A DNA stretch of 64,000 nt from Ornithinibacillus scapharcae TW25 (GCF_000190475.1 NZ_AEWH01000068.1:62001-126000); one strand, 5' to 3'. Positions 20,106-29,154 are shown, counted from the first letter of the stretch. The notes: generated by a model not told the origin, from the letters alone. A program made the numbers and translations.

Positions 20106-21089
20106 CTACTCTTCTATGATAGATAAGTATAGTTGTTCCCAGTTTATGATTTGTTCTATATATTCCAATATTGTTGCATCTGGTTGAAAAGAATCATCTT
20201 GAAAGTCACCCATCATTTGCTGACCAATTACCGTTAAACTTCTTGCGATTACTTCAGCGTCCTCATCCGATGTCAACAGTGGGTATTGAACGTACAAATA
20301 ACGAGTAAACAGTTGAGTTAAGAACTGGTAGAGGGTTGGATTTTGATGTTCTACTTCATTTATATACTGCATTGTTTTTAAATAAATAAGGCTTGACTCC
20401 ATTTCAGGAGTCTCCTTTGGTATTACATCTAAGCTTTGACCAAATTTCTGAACTATAACCTTATTTTTATAGTCCAATTCCTTTAACCAAATAAAAATCC
20501 CGGTCTTATTAACGGGATGTACTTCTTCCTTTTTTAATAAACCAATGATGTTCTCATCAGGTACAATCTTTAATGTCCGGAGCGTCGAGATAAGTTGCCA
20601 TTGTTTTTGATGTTGAGTACGGGCTACCGCTTCTAATAAATCCTGTATATAGATAGAGGTTTTCTTTTCCACAATATCCGATTCCATCTTATCACTGAGA
20701 GCATGAAGTTGTAGAAATTGTTCTCTTAATACTGTCGGAAGCTTGTCAGATTCAAGTTCCTCTTCAATTCTTTCTGTGACTAAATCAAATTTATTCGACT
20801 GAAATAGTATCGTTATATAAAGATGCACATAATGAAAGTAATACTCATCTTCCTTATCACGGATAACTTCTTCACACATATCCTCCGCTTCTTGATATCT
20901 ACCTAATTCCATTAAGCACATAAGTCTTCCCACTATTACCTCATGATCGAGGACATTATAACGAAGAAGCTCATCGATCTTATTCAATGCATCTTCATAC
21001 CTTTTTTCTTGTATCGCTTGTAAGCTTTCTTCTTTTAACACCATTTCCCATTTTGGAAAAAGCACTAAATTTTCATCATCACGTTGCAT
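20106..21089 (-). CDS. ysoA: TPR-repeat protein YsoA
   Basis: Protein of 327 residues rich in helical TPR-like repeats (EKRYEDALNKIDELLRYN, ELGRYQEAEDMCEEVIRDKEDEYYFHYVHLYITIL). No signal peptide or membrane segment, so it is probably cytoplasmic. It lies directly upstream of tig, as ysoA does in B. subtilis. The family's function is unknown; TPR repeats usually mediate protein contacts. It has its own gap of about 150 bp to tig with no clear terminator, so read-through into tig is possible. Confidence 0.85.
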   Translation of the reverse strand: MQRDDENLVLFPKWEMVLKEESLQAIQEKRYEDALNKIDELLRYNVLDHEVIVGRLMCLMELGRYQEAEDMCEEVIRDKEDEYYFHYVHLYITILFQSNKFDLVTERIEEELESDKLPTVLREQFLQLHALSDKMESDIVEKKTSIYIQDLLEAVARTQHQKQWQLISTLRTLKIVPDENIIGLLKKEEVHPVNKTGIFIWLKELDYKNKVIVQKFGQSLDVIPKETPEMESSLIYLKTMQYINEVEHQNPTLYQFLTQLFTRYLYVQYPLLTSDEDAEVIARSLTVIGQQMMGDFQDDSFQPDATILEYIEQIINWEQLYLSIIEE

Positions 21090-21170
21090 TTCTTCCCTCC
21101 TTTATTAAACTAGTCTTTACGACGAGATAAAGTCAAATTCAAATTATCCGCAAATAATCCGAGCGTATAA

Positions 21171-21198
21171 AAAGAAACCTAATCCAATAGGTTTCTTT
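21171..21198 (-). terminator. Terminator after the M23 hydrolase gene
   Basis: AAAGAAACCTA and TAGGTTTCTTT arms with a 6-nt loop; the minus strand continues with TTTTTATA. It lies about 100 bp downstream of the stop at 21296. Confidence 0.85.
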
Positions 21199-21295
21199 AA
21201 ATCCAGCGTAATAGGAATCAATCTGTGATTCATTGTTTCTCATTTTATCTCACAGTATTTAATTACGCAAGTAACAATTGCCATCCAAACCATCC

Positions 21296-22123
21296 CTATT
21301 TAATTACAGCACCAGTAGATGGATGTACATATATATTTACTTTACCAAAATCCGAAGTCTGGATCGTTACAACATTTGCCTGCGGCTTAGCTAGAACTGT
21401 ATATTGCAATCCACCAAACTTCTTTGGATTTAGAAAGCCTTTCTCATTACCCTTAACTGGGGCAACATTAGTTGGATATACTCGCCAACTAGATGCGGTC
21501 TTCGGCAGATAGAGCGTTTGTCCTGATAACTTAATTCGTTGACCAACTACGATTTTATTCTTATCTTTTATATTATTGAGTTTTACCAGCGCATCTACAG
21601 TTGTCTTATGAGCCAAAGCTATCTTACTTAGGGTGTCTCCCGCCTTAACCACATAAACATTGCCCCCATCTACTTGTTCTACTGGAAAATAATTAGTTAC
21701 ATACTTTGTCGGATTAAAGGTTCGTGCTTGTGGATCATTTACCCAACCAAGAGATGGACTAGATTTTCGACGTACTTCATAGTGTAAATGTGAACCAGTT
21801 ACTCTTGTTCCGGTAGCTCCTTGTCTACCAATTATAGTTCCTCGTTGTACTGTCTGTCCTTTCTTTACAGACACACTATCCAAATGAGCATACACATGTG
21901 CTCGTCGATTTTTATCCTGAATAACAACTACGTTTCCATAACCACCTACTCCAGTTCCGGAAACTCCAGTTCCTGCATATAGTACTTTGCCACCAACAAA
22001 GGCTTCTATCGGGGAGCGGTGCCCTTTCACTAAATCAATACCATCGTGAAAGCTCCGTTGCCCTGTAAATGGATCTGTACGATATCCATATGGGCTCGTG
22101 ATTTGATAGTCCCTAAATGGCAT
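21296..22123 (-). CDS. M23 metallopeptidase with LysM domain, no signal peptide
   Basis: Probable peptidoglycan endopeptidase of 275 residues. The M23 (LytM) domain spans about 1-135, with zinc-ligand motifs HDGID and HVYAHLDS and the pair GSHLHYEVR. A LysM domain follows (YVVKAGDTLSKIALAHKTTVDALVKLNNI, about 160-205). A C-terminal domain of about 70 residues (WRVYPTNVAPVKGNEKGFLNP) resembles modules of Bacillus phage lysins; that link is weak. There is no signal peptide or membrane segment, unusual for a housekeeping autolysin; it suggests release by mother-cell lysis, or a captured phage endolysin. AGGAGGTG precedes the ATG. It is divergent from an L,D-transpeptidase gene. Confidence 0.88.
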   Translation of the reverse strand: MPFRDYQITSPYGYRTDPFTGQRSFHDGIDLVKGHRSPIEAFVGGKVLYAGTGVSGTGVGGYGNVVVIQDKNRRAHVYAHLDSVSVKKGQTVQRGTIIGRQGATGTRVTGSHLHYEVRRKSSPSLGWVNDPQARTFNPTKYVTNYFPVEQVDGGNVYVVKAGDTLSKIALAHKTTVDALVKLNNIKDKNKIVVGQRIKLSGQTLYLPKTASSWRVYPTNVAPVKGNEKGFLNPKKFGGLQYTVLAKPQANVVTIQTSDFGKVNIYVHPSTGAVIK

Positions 22124-22235
22124 TATCCTTCACCTCCTATTTTCATAGTATGTATTCGGTACAGCATTCGTTTGTATAATTATCCTCATTCGTAACGATT
22201 CAATGATTAGCCCAAGCAAACTCAATCAAAATAAA

Positions 22236-22272
22236 CCTGTAGACTGTTCCTTCGTCAGGATTAGTCGACAGG
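22236..22272. other. Inverted repeat in the divergent M23 / L,D-transpeptidase region
   Basis: CCTGTAGACT and AGTCGACAGG form a near-perfect stem with one mismatch around a 17-nt loop, in the 220-bp region between two divergent wall genes. No T run follows on either strand, so it may be an operator or RNA leader rather than a terminator. Confidence 0.45.
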
Positions 22273-22345
22273 CTAACGTTCAAGCCCCAAATGAACATTT
22301 GCCTCCATTACCACATAAACTATGTAAAAAATGGAGTTGAATTAC

Positions 22346-22681
22346 TTGGTTCTATGGATCAATGTTTCCACCACCAGGCATGAACTAAAGCTGTTTGATG
22401 GTAGTATTCTTATCAAAACTTACCCTATTGCAGTTGGAAAAATGGTTACCCCCACACCATTTGGATCTTATAAAATTATTAATAAACAAGCCAACCCAGG
22501 TGGACCTTATGGAGCATTTTGGATGGGCTTGTCCAAACCTCATTATGGTATACACGGTACAAATGACCCTTCTTCTATCGGAAAGAATGTTTCACTAGGA
22601 TGCATACGTATGTTTAATCCTGATGTGCTGGATTTAGCAAATAGAGTTCCAATTGGTACGGACGTTGTTATCCGCAAATAA
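22346..22681 (+). CDS. L,D-transpeptidase (YkuD domain)
   Basis: Single-domain YkuD/ErfK enzyme of about 111 residues that makes 3-3 peptidoglycan cross-links in the family. The motif [20 protein letters not shown] contains the catalytic His and Cys. The [19 protein letters not shown] segment is also typical. GGAG at 22333-22336 is well spaced for a TTG at 22346 (product begins [19 protein letters not shown]); the ATG at 22331 overlaps that site and is less likely. No signal peptide and no LysM are seen, similar to spore-associated YkuD of Bacillus. Its partner at 21296 also lacks a signal. Confidence 0.9.
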   Translation: MVLWINVSTTRHELKLFDGSILIKTYPIAVGKMVTPTPFGSYKIINKQANPGGPYGAFWMGLSKPHYGIHGTNDPSSIGKNVSLGCIRMFNPDVLDLANRVPIGTDVVIRK

Positions 22682-22761
22682 AATTGGAGGATAGAAGTTA
22701 AAACTTTTGATTATCAATTTGTTTGAGTTTCAATATAAGCGTAATAAATGTGAACAATAAA

Positions 22762-22802
22762 AGAGGGACGGACACTGGTTAAACCCAGGTGTCCGTCCCT
22801 CT
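22762..22802 (-). terminator. REP-like palindrome serving as terminator of the PfpI gene
   Basis: Fourteen-base perfect arms, AGAGGGACGGACAC and GTGTCCGTCCCTCT, with an inner CTGGG/ACCAG extension. The minus strand continues TTTTATTG, so it can end the gene at 22816. Its GGGACGGACAC type recurs as a repeat in Bacillaceae and differs from the GGGACA elements at 13645-13798. Confidence 0.8.
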
Positions 22803-22815
22803 ATATTAGTCTATT

Positions 22816-23328
22816 TTAAGCTAATTTTGCTAGAATCTCACGAATAAATGCTGGTTCATCTAAAGGTGTACGTGATGTCACTATGTTTTCACTAACCACT
22901 ACTTCTTTGTCGTGGTAATGAGCGCCTGCTAACTTCACATCATCGCGAATTCCAATAAAGCTTGTAGCTTCTTTTCCTTTTAGAATGTCCGCACTAATCA
23001 TCACCTGTGGACCATGACAAATTCCAGCAATTAATTTACCTGCGTCATTAACTTCTTTTACAAAACGAACAACATCATCATTAACACGTAATGCTTCCGG
23101 TGCTCCTCCACCAGGAATTACAACCGCATCAAAATCCGCAGCCTTTACTTCAGATGCTCCAAGGTCCGCTGTGTATGAAACGGTGCCTTTCTTCCCTTTA
23201 CACTCCGCACCTTTTTCTAATCCAACAATAATTGCCTCATGTCCAGCTTCTTTTACCGCCTCATAAGGATTTTTCATTTCGGAATCTTCAAATCCATTCG
23301 CTAGAAGAAAAGCTACTTTTGCCATCAT
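22816..23328 (-). CDS. DJ-1/PfpI family protein (general stress protein 18-like)
   Basis: Cytoplasmic protein of 170 residues in the class I glutamine amidotransferase-like fold. It shows KVAFLLANGFEDSEM, FDAVVIPGGGAPEALR, and the nucleophile elbow in AGICHGPQVMISA, with catalytic Cys at about 105. Relatives such as B. subtilis YfkM are stress-induced and some act as deglycases or glyoxalases; activity here is unproven. GGGAGG lies before the paired ATGATG start at 23328/23325. Followed by a REP-like terminator. Confidence 0.92.
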   Translation of the reverse strand: MMAKVAFLLANGFEDSEMKNPYEAVKEAGHEAIIVGLEKGAECKGKKGTVSYTADLGASEVKAADFDAVVIPGGGAPEALRVNDDVVRFVKEVNDAGKLIAGICHGPQVMISADILKGKEATSFIGIRDDVKLAGAHYHDKEVVVSENIVTSRTPLDEPAFIREILAKLA

Positions 23329-23503
23329 AAATTCCTCCCGTTAGTATTATATTCACCTATATTGTATTAGAATACAAAGGATTAGAGCAAAAAATGTGCT
23401 TCAAAAAAAAAGACACGTTGTGGAATGGATGTTGTCATTCATTTGCCTTCACAACCAAAATATATGAAAATGACATATAACCTTAATAAAAAGGAGTTAC
23501 ATC

Positions 23504-24502
23504 ATGATTCCATTAAATATACTAGATTATTCACTAATTGATGAAGGAAATAGCGCACGAGACGCATTGCTTCAAACTGCTGATTTAGCAAAGCTTGCTG
23601 ATCAATTGGGATATAACCGATACTGGGTACCAGAACAACATTATGCCTTTTCAATTGCCAGTAGTGCTCCAGAAATGCTCATGATGTATTTAGCAAGTCT
23701 CACTAATCATATTCGCATTGGTTCAGGCGGAGTCATGCTCCCCCACTACAGTCCATATAAAGTAGCAGAGAACTTTCGTATGCTGGAAGCTATCCATCCT
23801 AATCGCATTGATCTAGGAATTGGCAATTCTCCTGGTGGTAGGCTAGTCAATCAGGTTTTAAATGAAGAAAAAAATGAAAGATTATCCTATGAACAGTTAG
23901 TAAAAGATATCTTGAAGTATTTAGTAGATGATACTACTAGCGAACATCGTTTTCATAATCTGATCGCTACGCCTATTACACTGACGAAACCAGAGATTTG
24001 GATGCTTGGTGCAGGAGGTCAAAGCACCAAAATAGCTTCCGAACATGGATTATCCTTAACCTATGCACATTTTGTGAAGCCGTTGGGTAACGGGGTAGAA
24101 GTAATTGCTGACTATAAGAAGAATTTTCGACCGTCTTTAATTCAAAAAAGACCAAATTCAGCCATTGCTGTTTTCACCATTATTGCTGAAACGAAGGAAG
24201 AGGCGGAAGAATTTGCCCTTTCTTTTGACAATTGGATGGTATCACTTGAAACTGCAAAGAACCCACTATTTTTTCCATCCGTGGAAACAGCGAAAAAACA
24301 AGAATACAGTTCATTCGAGAAGAAGAAAATTGATCGTACAAGAAAAAAGGCTATCATCGGTGATGCCCAATATGTGAAAGAGGAATTGATTAAATTAAAA
24401 GCTTACTATCAAGTGGACGAGGTAACCGTTATCCCAAATTTCCCGGGTGCAGCTAATCGAATGAAGGGAATCGAATTATTGGCGAAGGCGTTTAATCTTT
24501 GA
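23504..24502 (+). CDS. LLM-class flavin-dependent oxidoreductase
   Basis: Luciferase-like monooxygenase (332 residues, MsnO8-type TIM barrel) that would use reduced flavin; substrate unknown. Signature segments are YNRYWVPEQHY, IRIGSGGVMLPHYSPYKVAENFRMLEAIHPNRIDLGIGNSPGG and IWMLGAGGQSTKIASEHGL. AAAAAGGAG precedes the ATG. The gene stands alone, between the PfpI gene and a strong terminator before the tRNAs. Confidence 0.92.
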   Translation: MIPLNILDYSLIDEGNSARDALLQTADLAKLADQLGYNRYWVPEQHYAFSIASSAPEMLMMYLASLTNHIRIGSGGVMLPHYSPYKVAENFRMLEAIHPNRIDLGIGNSPGGRLVNQVLNEEKNERLSYEQLVKDILKYLVDDTTSEHRFHNLIATPITLTKPEIWMLGAGGQSTKIASEHGLSLTYAHFVKPLGNGVEVIADYKKNFRPSLIQKRPNSAIAVFTIIAETKEEAEEFALSFDNWMVSLETAKNPLFFPSVETAKKQEYSSFEKKKIDRTRKKAIIGDAQYVKEELIKLKAYYQVDEVTVIPNFPGAANRMKGIELLAKAFNL

Positions 24503-24535
24503 GAGGGGAAAAATCCCCACTGATGTTTCTAACAA

Positions 24536-24578
24536 AAACCCTAAGAAGCAGGAATACACATCCTATTTCTTAGGGTTT
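24536..24578. terminator. Strong terminator after the LLM oxidoreductase gene
   Basis: Twelve-base perfect arms, AAACCCTAAGAA and TTCTTAGGGTTT, plus an inner AGGA/TCCT pair. The minus strand ends in TTTTTG. Confidence 0.85.
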
Positions 24579-24714
24579 ATTTAAAGCGAAAATCAGCTTA
24601 TGATCACGTAATACATGAAGCTGAGAAAACCGCATCTACTCACTCTTTGATGAATTATATAAAAAGGGTTGAATTGGTGTCCTAGAACAATCAGGAAAGA
24701 CACCAAAAAATAAA

Positions 24715-24746
24715 AACCCTCACAAACTTAGTGTTTACAAGGGGTT
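24715..24746 (-). terminator. Terminator after the tRNA pair
   Basis: On the minus strand AACCCCTTGTAAACAC pairs with GTTTGTGAGGGTT, with some G-U pairs, followed by TTTTATTTTTT. A second weaker hairpin (GGTGTC/GACACC, 24677-24705) follows. The stretch 24579-24714 holds no gene. Confidence 0.8.
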
Positions 24747-24753
24747 CAGAAGA

Positions 24754-24827
24754 CGTCCCAGGAGAGATTCGAACTCCCGACCCACAGCTTAGAAGGCTGT
24801 TGCTCTATCCTGCTGAGCTACTGGGAC
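24754..24827 (-). tRNA. tRNA-Arg (anticodon TCT)
   Basis: Seventy-four nucleotides on the minus strand. Acceptor stem GTCCCAG/CTGGGAC, D-arm TAGCTCAGCAGGATAGAGCA, anticodon loop CTTCTAA, and T-arm GTTCGAATC are all present. CCA is not encoded. Confidence 0.97.
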
Positions 24828-24834
24828 ATATGTA

Positions 24835-24908
24835 TGGAGCGGGTGAAGGGAATCGAACCCTCGACATCAGCTTGGAAGGCTGGAGTTTTACCATTAAACT
24901 ACACCCGC
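24835..24908 (-). tRNA. tRNA-Gly (anticodon TCC)
   Basis: Minus strand, 71 nt plus an encoded CCA. Acceptor stem GCGGGTG/CACCCGC, anticodon loop CTTCCAA, and T-arm GGTTCGATTCC. It is 7 bp upstream of tRNA-Arg, so the two are surely one transcript. The pair stands away from any rRNA operon. Confidence 0.97.
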
Positions 24909-25058
24909 ATGATGATATTAACTATATTCATGCTTTATTATAACTGTATCCATTAAGTATTGGCTCGTTTTTGCCACAAGAATTATTATAGGCAGTTTAG
25001 CTAATAAAGTCAACACCCAATTTTAAATTAGTAATATTGTAAAAATTTAAAAGGATGA

Positions 25059-25082
25059 GAAGGGTGCATCTTATCACCCTTC
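25059..25082 (-). terminator. Terminator after ysnB
   Basis: GAAGGGTG and CACCCTTC arms; the minus strand continues TCATCCTTTTAAATTTTT. It ends the rph-ysnA-ysnB transcript. Confidence 0.8.
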
Positions 25083-25088
25083 AACGTC

Positions 25089-25601
25089 CTATTCTAATGA
25101 GGTTTTAAAAGAGAGTTCTTTAACTAACTCTCCAGTAACCATGTAATAATTAACCTCTATTTCTTCTTGGGTCTCCCATTTCAAAACAGCATATGTTTTC
25201 TCTGCTCTCATTCTTGGAAGCCTAATACTACCGGGATTCAAAAATAGTCTATTACTAATCTTTTCTGCACCAGCAATATGAGAATGACCGAAGCAAACGA
25301 TATCTGCTCCAATCTCTTCCGCTCGATAAGAAAGATTCATTAAATTCATTTTCACATTATGTAAATGTCCATGAACAACAAAGAATGTTAACCCGTCAAT
25401 TTCTTTTCGTTGTTCGTTAGGAAAATCTCCATAAAAGTCACAGTTACCTGCGACAGTTAGGACTCCATCTAGTTCTTTAGCACTCTCATTGAGTTCTGAA
25501 TCACCACAGTGAAATACGTAATCAGCTTGTTCACGAGTCTTTATCGCTTCAATCTCTCTCGTTAAACCGTGGCTATCGCTCATAATAACTACCTTTGTCA
25601 T
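25089..25601 (-). CDS. ysnB: YfcE/MJ0936-type metallophosphoesterase YsnB
   Basis: Small calcineurin-like phosphodiesterase of 170 residues. Metal-binding motifs are in order: MSDSHG near the start, FHCGDSE, VAGNCDF, VVHGHLHN and CFGHSHIAG. Family members cleave phosphodiesters; the natural substrate is not known. GGAGTG fits the ATG at 25601 better than the GTG at 25610. It lies 13 bp after ysnA, as in B. subtilis. Confidence 0.92.
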   Translation of the reverse strand: MTKVVIMSDSHGLTREIEAIKTREQADYVFHCGDSELNESAKELDGVLTVAGNCDFYGDFPNEQRKEIDGLTFFVVHGHLHNVKMNLMNLSYRAEEIGADIVCFGHSHIAGAEKISNRLFLNPGSIRLPRMRAEKTYAVLKWETQEEIEVNYYMVTGELVKELSFKTSLE

Positions 25602-25614
25602 GAATTTCACTCCA

Positions 25615-26211
25615 CTAGCTTTGCTTCTTAATCCAATCTTCTAATTGGTCCATTGCATTTTTACGATGACTAATCTTATTCTTTTCCTCAGGTTCCAACT
25701 CTGCTAATGTTTTATTATACCCTTTTGGAATAAATATAGGATCATAACCAAATCCATTACGACCTCTCTCTTCTGTCGTAACGGTTCCTTCACAATAGCC
25801 TTTTGTAAAAATGGAAGGCGCACCAGGTAAAGATACAGATAGCACACAAACAAAACGCGCTGTACGTTTTTCTGGTGAAACATTTTTTAACTCTTCTAAT
25901 ACCTTTTGTATATTTCGCTTATCATCCTTCGGTTCACCTGCATATCGTGCAGAAAAGATACCTGGTCTACCATCTAACTCATCAATAACCAACCCAGAGT
26001 CATCTGCTATAACTGGGATATTGAGAATAGTAGAAATCCCCTCAGATTTAAGAGCAGCATTCTCCTCGAAAGTTGAACCTGTTTCTTCAATATCAGGTAA
26101 GTCTTGTTCCAGTTCTAACAATGAAACAGCATTTATATTATATCGCTGGAAAAGCTCTTTGAATTCCTTCGCTTTTCCGGCATTCTTTGTTGCAATGATT
26201 ACTTCTTTCAT
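25615..26211 (-). CDS. ysnA: Non-canonical purine NTP pyrophosphatase (RdgB/HAM1 family)
   Basis: Hydrolyses dITP, XTP and ITP to monophosphates, which keeps deaminated purines out of DNA and RNA. The 198-residue protein has the family start [17 protein letters not shown], the [15 protein letters not shown] segment, [24 protein letters not shown] and [13 protein letters not shown]. Its ATG overlaps the rph stop (ATGA). Length and motifs are complete. Confidence 0.95.
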   Translation of the reverse strand: MKEVIIATKNAGKAKEFKELFQRYNINAVSLLELEQDLPDIEETGSTFEENAALKSEGISTILNIPVIADDSGLVIDELDGRPGIFSARYAGEPKDDKRNIQKVLEELKNVSPEKRTARFVCVLSVSLPGAPSIFTKGYCEGTVTTEERGRNGFGYDPIFIPKGYNKTLAELEPEEKNKISHRKNAMDQLEDWIKKQS

Positions 26212-26972
26212 TTTTGATCACCTTTAATAACGGTTTCTCCAATTCTTGCTGCGAGGTCTCCAATAGCATCCTTTTGTTTTTCAAATATTTCCATTAGGCC
26301 CTCTTCTGCAAGCTTCAATAATGTATGTAATTGGTTCATCGAAAATGTTGCTTCTTCACCAGTACCTTGTATTTCTACAAATTCACCTGAACCCGTCATG
26401 ACAATATTCATATCCACATTTGCTTTCGAATCTTCTTCATAGTTTAAATCTAAAATTTCTGTACCGTCTGGAAGAATCCCAACAGAAGTTGCTGCTAAGA
26501 AATCTGTCACTGGCATTTTCTTTAATGCTTTATTCTCTATTAATTTTCCAAAAGCAAGCACCATAGCAATATAAGCTCCCGTTATAGAAGCCGTTCTAGT
26601 TCCACCATCTGCTTGAATGACATCACAATCAATCCAGACTGTTCTTTCACCAACATTTTCTAAATCAACAACGGATCTGAGAGCACGTCCAATTAAGCGT
26701 TGTATCTCCATCGTTCTTCCTGAAACCTTCCCTTTTGAAGATTCACGGATGTTTCGATCCTGTGTAGCACGTGGTAACATGGCATATTCAGCTGTAATCC
26801 AACCTTTGCCTTGTCCACGCATAAAAGGAGGAACTCTATCTTCTATTGTAGCGTTACATATCACCTTTGTATCTCCTACTTCAATAAAGACAGAGCCTTC
26901 TGGATGTTTAATAAAATTGGTAGTAATAGTAATAGGTCTTAAGTTATTTATGTTACGTTGATCATTTCTCAT
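26208..26972 (-). CDS. rph: Ribonuclease PH
   Basis: Phosphorolytic 3'-5' exoribonuclease of 254 residues that trims tRNA 3' ends. Motifs include [58 protein letters not shown] and the phosphate-binding [26 protein letters not shown] precedes the ATG. First gene of rph-ysnA-ysnB, after gerM, as in B. subtilis. Confidence 0.97.
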   Translation of the reverse strand: MRNDQRNINNLRPITITTNFIKHPEGSVFIEVGDTKVICNATIEDRVPPFMRGQGKGWITAEYAMLPRATQDRNIRESSKGKVSGRTMEIQRLIGRALRSVVDLENVGERTVWIDCDVIQADGGTRTASITGAYIAMVLAFGKLIENKALKKMPVTDFLAATSVGILPDGTEILDLNYEEDSKANVDMNIVMTGSGEFVEIQGTGEEATFSMNQLHTLLKLAEEGLMEIFEKQKDAIGDLAARIGETVIKGDQK

Positions 26973-27068
26973 ATTTTTTCCTCCTTACCTCTGATTTAGC
27001 TTATCATATTTTACTGGATAGATTCACGTTATTCAATGTTTTATGTCAAGAACTGATACATAAAGAAA

Positions 27069-27096
27069 CAGAGAAGCCATAATTATAGCTCCTCTG
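27069..27096 (-). terminator. Terminator after gerM
   Basis: Minus strand CAGAGGAGC pairs with GCTTCTCTG (one G-U), followed by TTTCTTTATG. Confidence 0.7.
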
Positions 27097-27104
27097 CACA
27101 AATT

Positions 27105-28172
27105 TTATAGCTTTTCTGATGGGATAAATGCTTCCCTCGTTACAGGTTCTGAATATACTTCTCCACTTTCATTTGCAATTTGTTCTACATTTTCTACTTG
27201 AACATTGACCGCTTCTATTTCGGCATTTTCTGTTAACGATCGTACCAAGGTTTCCATCACTTCATCAGCAATGACACCATTTTCCCTATCCTTTAATACA
27301 TCTTGACTAAAAACTAAATCTAGTACACCACTATTTAATTTCGGTTCGTCAAGTAACATCGTACTATCATTGAAAACATGCATTAAATTAGTTTCATATG
27401 CTGGTCCGTCAATTAATGCATTAACGATAGCTTCGTGAACATTTCCATCTTCCACTTCAACATACTGTGTCACTGGAACAAAGTATTGATTTTCATCATG
27501 TTCTGTAGGGTAATACATCGTTACAGCTTTACTATTGATTAAATCTACTGTATCTGAGTCCATGATGTTAATTCCATTCGCTCTCGTATAACCTTCTCCA
27601 ATTGGTGTACCGTCCACTGGCATCGCAGATAGGTCCTTACCATTTACGCGTAGTTTAACACGGTCAACACTATCAAACTGTGTTAATGTAAAGGTCATAG
27701 CCTCAATGATTCCTTTTTCTTCTTCTGCAGTATATTCGTTAAATTCTTCGGAAAGGTCTACTGTAATCGTTCCCTCCTCAATACTAACACCTAGAACCTC
27801 CGTTCCACTTGGCAGTACTGCTTGGAATCCGTTTGGTAATAGAGATGTTACAGGGCCATCTTTGACAAGGTATTCTAAAATTTGTTGCGCTACTTCCATT
27901 GATTCTGGTACAGGAAGTTCTAACGATTGCGGTGCAACCATACCATTAGCATCTAGTAAGAATAATTGACGCTCAACTTTTTGAGCTTCCTCTTCAGCCC
28001 CCTCACTTGACTCTTTCTCCGAATTTGATTCTGGGTTATCTTGTCCACCCACAGCCTCTGCATTTTGTGGTGGATCCATATCCTTTAGAGATTGTTCACC
28101 TTGGAAGCATCCAGTTAACAGTACTACCATACTAATTGTTGCGAAAAGCACTAGCAATATTCGCTTTCTCAT
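27105..28172 (-). CDS. gerM: Spore germination lipoprotein GerM
   Basis: Sporulation/germination protein of about 355 residues with two GerMN domains. From the ATG at 28172 it begins MRKRILLVLFATISMVVL and has the lipobox LLTGC. A Glu/Ser-rich linker follows, then GerMN 1 (about 75-190, including LVKDGPVTSLLPNGFQAVLP) and GerMN 2 (about 215-340, VNALIDGPAYETNLMHVF). GGAGGG precedes this ATG; the earlier start at 28226 lacks a site. In B. subtilis GerM is needed for sporulation and for spore cortex hydrolysis, and interacts with the SpoIIIA-IIQ channel. Confidence 0.94.
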   Translation of the reverse strand: MRKRILLVLFATISMVVLLTGCFQGEQSLKDMDPPQNAEAVGGQDNPESNSEKESSEGAEEEAQKVERQLFLLDANGMVAPQSLELPVPESMEVAQQILEYLVKDGPVTSLLPNGFQAVLPSGTEVLGVSIEEGTITVDLSEEFNEYTAEEEKGIIEAMTFTLTQFDSVDRVKLRVNGKDLSAMPVDGTPIGEGYTRANGINIMDSDTVDLINSKAVTMYYPTEHDENQYFVPVTQYVEVEDGNVHEAIVNALIDGPAYETNLMHVFNDSTMLLDEPKLNSGVLDLVFSQDVLKDRENGVIADEVMETLVRSLTENAEIEAVNVQVENVEQIANESGEVYSEPVTREAFIPSEKL

Positions 28173-28262
28173 GTCATTCCCTCCTACGATGGTTTGTACT
28201 ACTATGTATACGAGCCTCCCCTTCACTTTAGACCTTCTGATTTTTATTTCAGAAAAAAACTA

Positions 28263-28299
28263 CCAGTCATAACACATCCCTAAAGACGAGTATGACTGG
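28263..28299 (-). terminator. Terminator after racE
   Basis: CCAGTCATA and TATGACTGG arms with a 19-nt loop; the minus strand continues TAGTTTTTTTC. Confidence 0.8.
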
Positions 28300-28318
28300 C
28301 AATATAACAATTGAATTT

Positions 28319-29131
28319 TTATATAACAACTCTTTCAATCGAAACAGTTTTTAAGTTTTCTATTGAACTATTAAATATTTTTCGCGTCAAAGATGTAAAC
28401 TGTTTTTCATCACCAGTAGTATAGAATTGGTGACGCGAAATTTCAAGCCCATCATTCAACAGTTGATTTACTTCTAGGATAGTACTAGTTTCTCTTGCAG
28501 TTTCTTCACTTGAAGAAATAAGCGTTACCTCAGGGCCTACAACTTCCTGAATGACGTCTTTTAGTAATGGGTAATGTGTACACCCTAAAATTAAAGTGTC
28601 CATTTCGGCAAAGTCCTTTAGGGCTTGTAGTTCTTTTTTTACTGTTGAAAGGGCAAATTCTCCTGACAGAATTCCCTGCTCAACCATTGGCACAAATGCT
28701 GGACAAGCTAAGGATGTAAGATGCATATTCGGTTTTAGCATATTAAGTGCATCACAATATGCATTACTTCGAACTGTTCCCTCTGTCCCTATGATTCCTA
28801 CATAATCATTCAAGGTAGACTTGATTGCAGCTCTTGCCCCTGGTTGAATTACCCCAACTACTGGAATAGATAGCTTATCTTGTAATTCACTAAGTGTATA
28901 CGCTGTCGCTGTATTACATGCAATTACAAGCATCTTAATATCCTTTGTTAGGAGAAAGTCTACCATATCCCAGGTGAATTTTCTTATTTCCTCTGGAGTT
29001 CTTGGTCCATAAGGACAACGTAGGGTATCACCTAAATAAATTAACTTTTCTCTAGGCAACTGCCTCATTAGTTCATGTACTACTGTTAAACCACCGACAC
29101 CCGAGTCGATGACACCAATTGGTTTATTCAA
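28319..29131 (-). CDS. racE: Glutamate racemase
   Basis: Makes D-glutamate for peptidoglycan. The 270-residue product has both catalytic cysteines, in VIACNTATAYTL and LILGCTHYPLL, and the GVIDSGVGGLTVVHELMRQLP start. The start is TTG at 29131, with AGAGG upstream. It lies 23 bp from the ysmB gene, as in B. subtilis, and is likely co-transcribed with it. Complete and unremarkable. Confidence 0.96.
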   Translation of the reverse strand: MNKPIGVIDSGVGGLTVVHELMRQLPREKLIYLGDTLRCPYGPRTPEEIRKFTWDMVDFLLTKDIKMLVIACNTATAYTLSELQDKLSIPVVGVIQPGARAAIKSTLNDYVGIIGTEGTVRSNAYCDALNMLKPNMHLTSLACPAFVPMVEQGILSGEFALSTVKKELQALKDFAEMDTLILGCTHYPLLKDVIQEVVGPEVTLISSSEETARETSTILEVNQLLNDGLEISRHQFYTTGDEKQFTSLTRKIFNSSIENLKTVSIERVVI

Positions 29132-29154
29132 GAAAATCAGCCTCTTCTAAGTTG

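Noticed and set aside
21296-22123. Prophage remnant
   Set aside because: Only the hydrolase has a phage-like look; no capsid, tail, integrase or holin genes are nearby.
24731-24943. Rightward 70-codon ORF over the tRNA pair
   Set aside because: It is the antisense of tRNA-Arg and tRNA-Gly and yields the well-known artefact peptides (IRTPDPQLRRLLLYPAELL, GEGNRTLDISLEGWS).
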